Below the pieces are notes generated by a model. The model saw only the letters and a program-made list of their open reading frames with translations. It was not told the origin of the DNA and made no database searches. The position numbers and the translations under genes are program-made. Positions 12,822-13,084 of a stretch of 13,084 bases of DNA are shown in pieces. Location of the stretch: positions 1 to 13,084 of the forward strand of contig CAJTZH010000077.1 in the NCBI GenBank assembly GCA_910584325.1. The letters are read 5' to 3'. How positions within the stretch are numbered: position 1 is the stretch's first letter; each line of letters begins with the position of its first letter. Source of the stretch: an uncultured Lachnospiraceae bacterium (GTDB taxonomy: Bacteria; Bacillota; Clostridia; Lachnospirales; Lachnospiraceae).

Positions 12822-13058
12822 ATGAAAAACGAAGTAGACAAGGAATTTAACCGTCTGATGTTATGCGACATGAAGATTAAAATAGCGGAAGCATTTATCC
12901 ATCTGGAAAGCAACATCCGTTCAGTAACAGATAATGTTGGCGAAGATTTGCAAATTAATTTACATTTTAAAGAATTGGTTGAACAGAAAGCGGGACAGAT
13001 GAAGGGGGAGCTGGATGCCTTCATTGACTCGCAGAGTGAAAGAATTATTAATTCATAA
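12822..13058 (+). CDS. Helical protein of unknown function, copy B
   Basis: A 78-residue paralogue of the gene at 10933, with a normal ATG at 12822 following AAGTGAGG. The shared blocks are NRLMLCDMKIKIAEAFIHLESNIRS, FKELVEQKAGQMKGELDAFIDSQ and ERIINS; copy B has four extra residues (EDLQINLHFKE) in the middle. DNA identity to copy A is visibly high but with many third-position changes, so the duplication is not recent or the two copies came from related elements. Predicted helical and perhaps oligomeric; function unknown. The 3' end overlaps the convergent partial gene by 11 bp, as in copy A. Confidence 0.7.
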   Translation: MKNEVDKEFNRLMLCDMKIKIAEAFIHLESNIRSVTDNVGEDLQINLHFKELVEQKAGQMKGELDAFIDSQSERIINS

Positions 13059-13084
13059 AAGCATTAAGAACGGACTGACAGGTT
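13048..13084 (-). CDS. DUF2513-like protein, copy B (partial, 3' end only)
   Basis: On the minus strand the frame ending at 13048 reads TCQSVLNAFMN and stop, matching in position and partly in sequence the end of copy A (ATHFLINALKN and stop). The convergent overlap with the helical protein gene is also the same. Only twelve codons are inside the window, so the identification rests mainly on the duplicated arrangement. Confidence 0.45.
   Translation of the reverse strand, partial: TCQSVLNAFMN

Noticed and set aside
12467..13024. 185-codon leftward ORF
   Set aside because: It lies antisense to three small rightward genes with good ribosome binding sites and conserved paralogous blocks; its Ser/Cys-rich product looks like a shadow.

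Overview
The window looks like a Gram-positive Clostridia chromosome, most likely Lachnospiraceae (an inference from protein character, consensus A+G-rich ribosome binding sites and GTG/TTG starts; no rRNA marker is present). The left half (about 1-6467) is GC-richer, ordinary chromosome. The right half (6468-13084) is visibly AT-richer, packed with small genes, and reads as one end of an integrated mobile element (prophage or ICE-like).

Left half: a non-coding leader with two tandem hairpins precedes a membrane-anchored N-acetylmuramoyl-L-alanine amidase that overlaps lepA, which is followed after 2 bp by hemW. Next come a single orphan prepilin-like protein with its own promoter, a HAD-family phosphatase, and a second, signal-less amidase with a C-terminal SPOR domain. 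That SPOR domain stops abruptly halfway through, nine bases before the 3' end of a large serine recombinase gene. The simplest reading is that the element integrated inside this amidase gene.

Right half: the leftward recombinase gene lies at the end of what looks like one operon: RelB/DinJ-type antitoxin, YafQ-type toxin, a small antitoxin-like protein, recombinase. Its consensus promoter overlaps a palindromic operator. Upstream are a leftward Thr/Pro-rich membrane-anchored protein with a C-terminal Cys/His motif, a small rightward XRE regulator, an 18-bp perfect palindrome and two tiny ORFs. A phage-type switch follows: a leftward XRE repressor, divergent promoters with repeated operator-like sites, and a rightward series of small genes of unknown function.

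That series contains a duplicated cassette (a helical ~80-residue protein gene running convergently into a DUF2513-like gene). It also holds a 49-codon overlapping ORF whose DNA carries two identical GAAA-tetraloop hairpins, and a 35-bp stretch shared with a downstream two-helix membrane protein. The window ends inside the second copy of the DUF2513-like gene, so the far end of the element, including the other attachment site, is not visible. No tRNA, rRNA, CRISPR array or insertion sequence was recognised.
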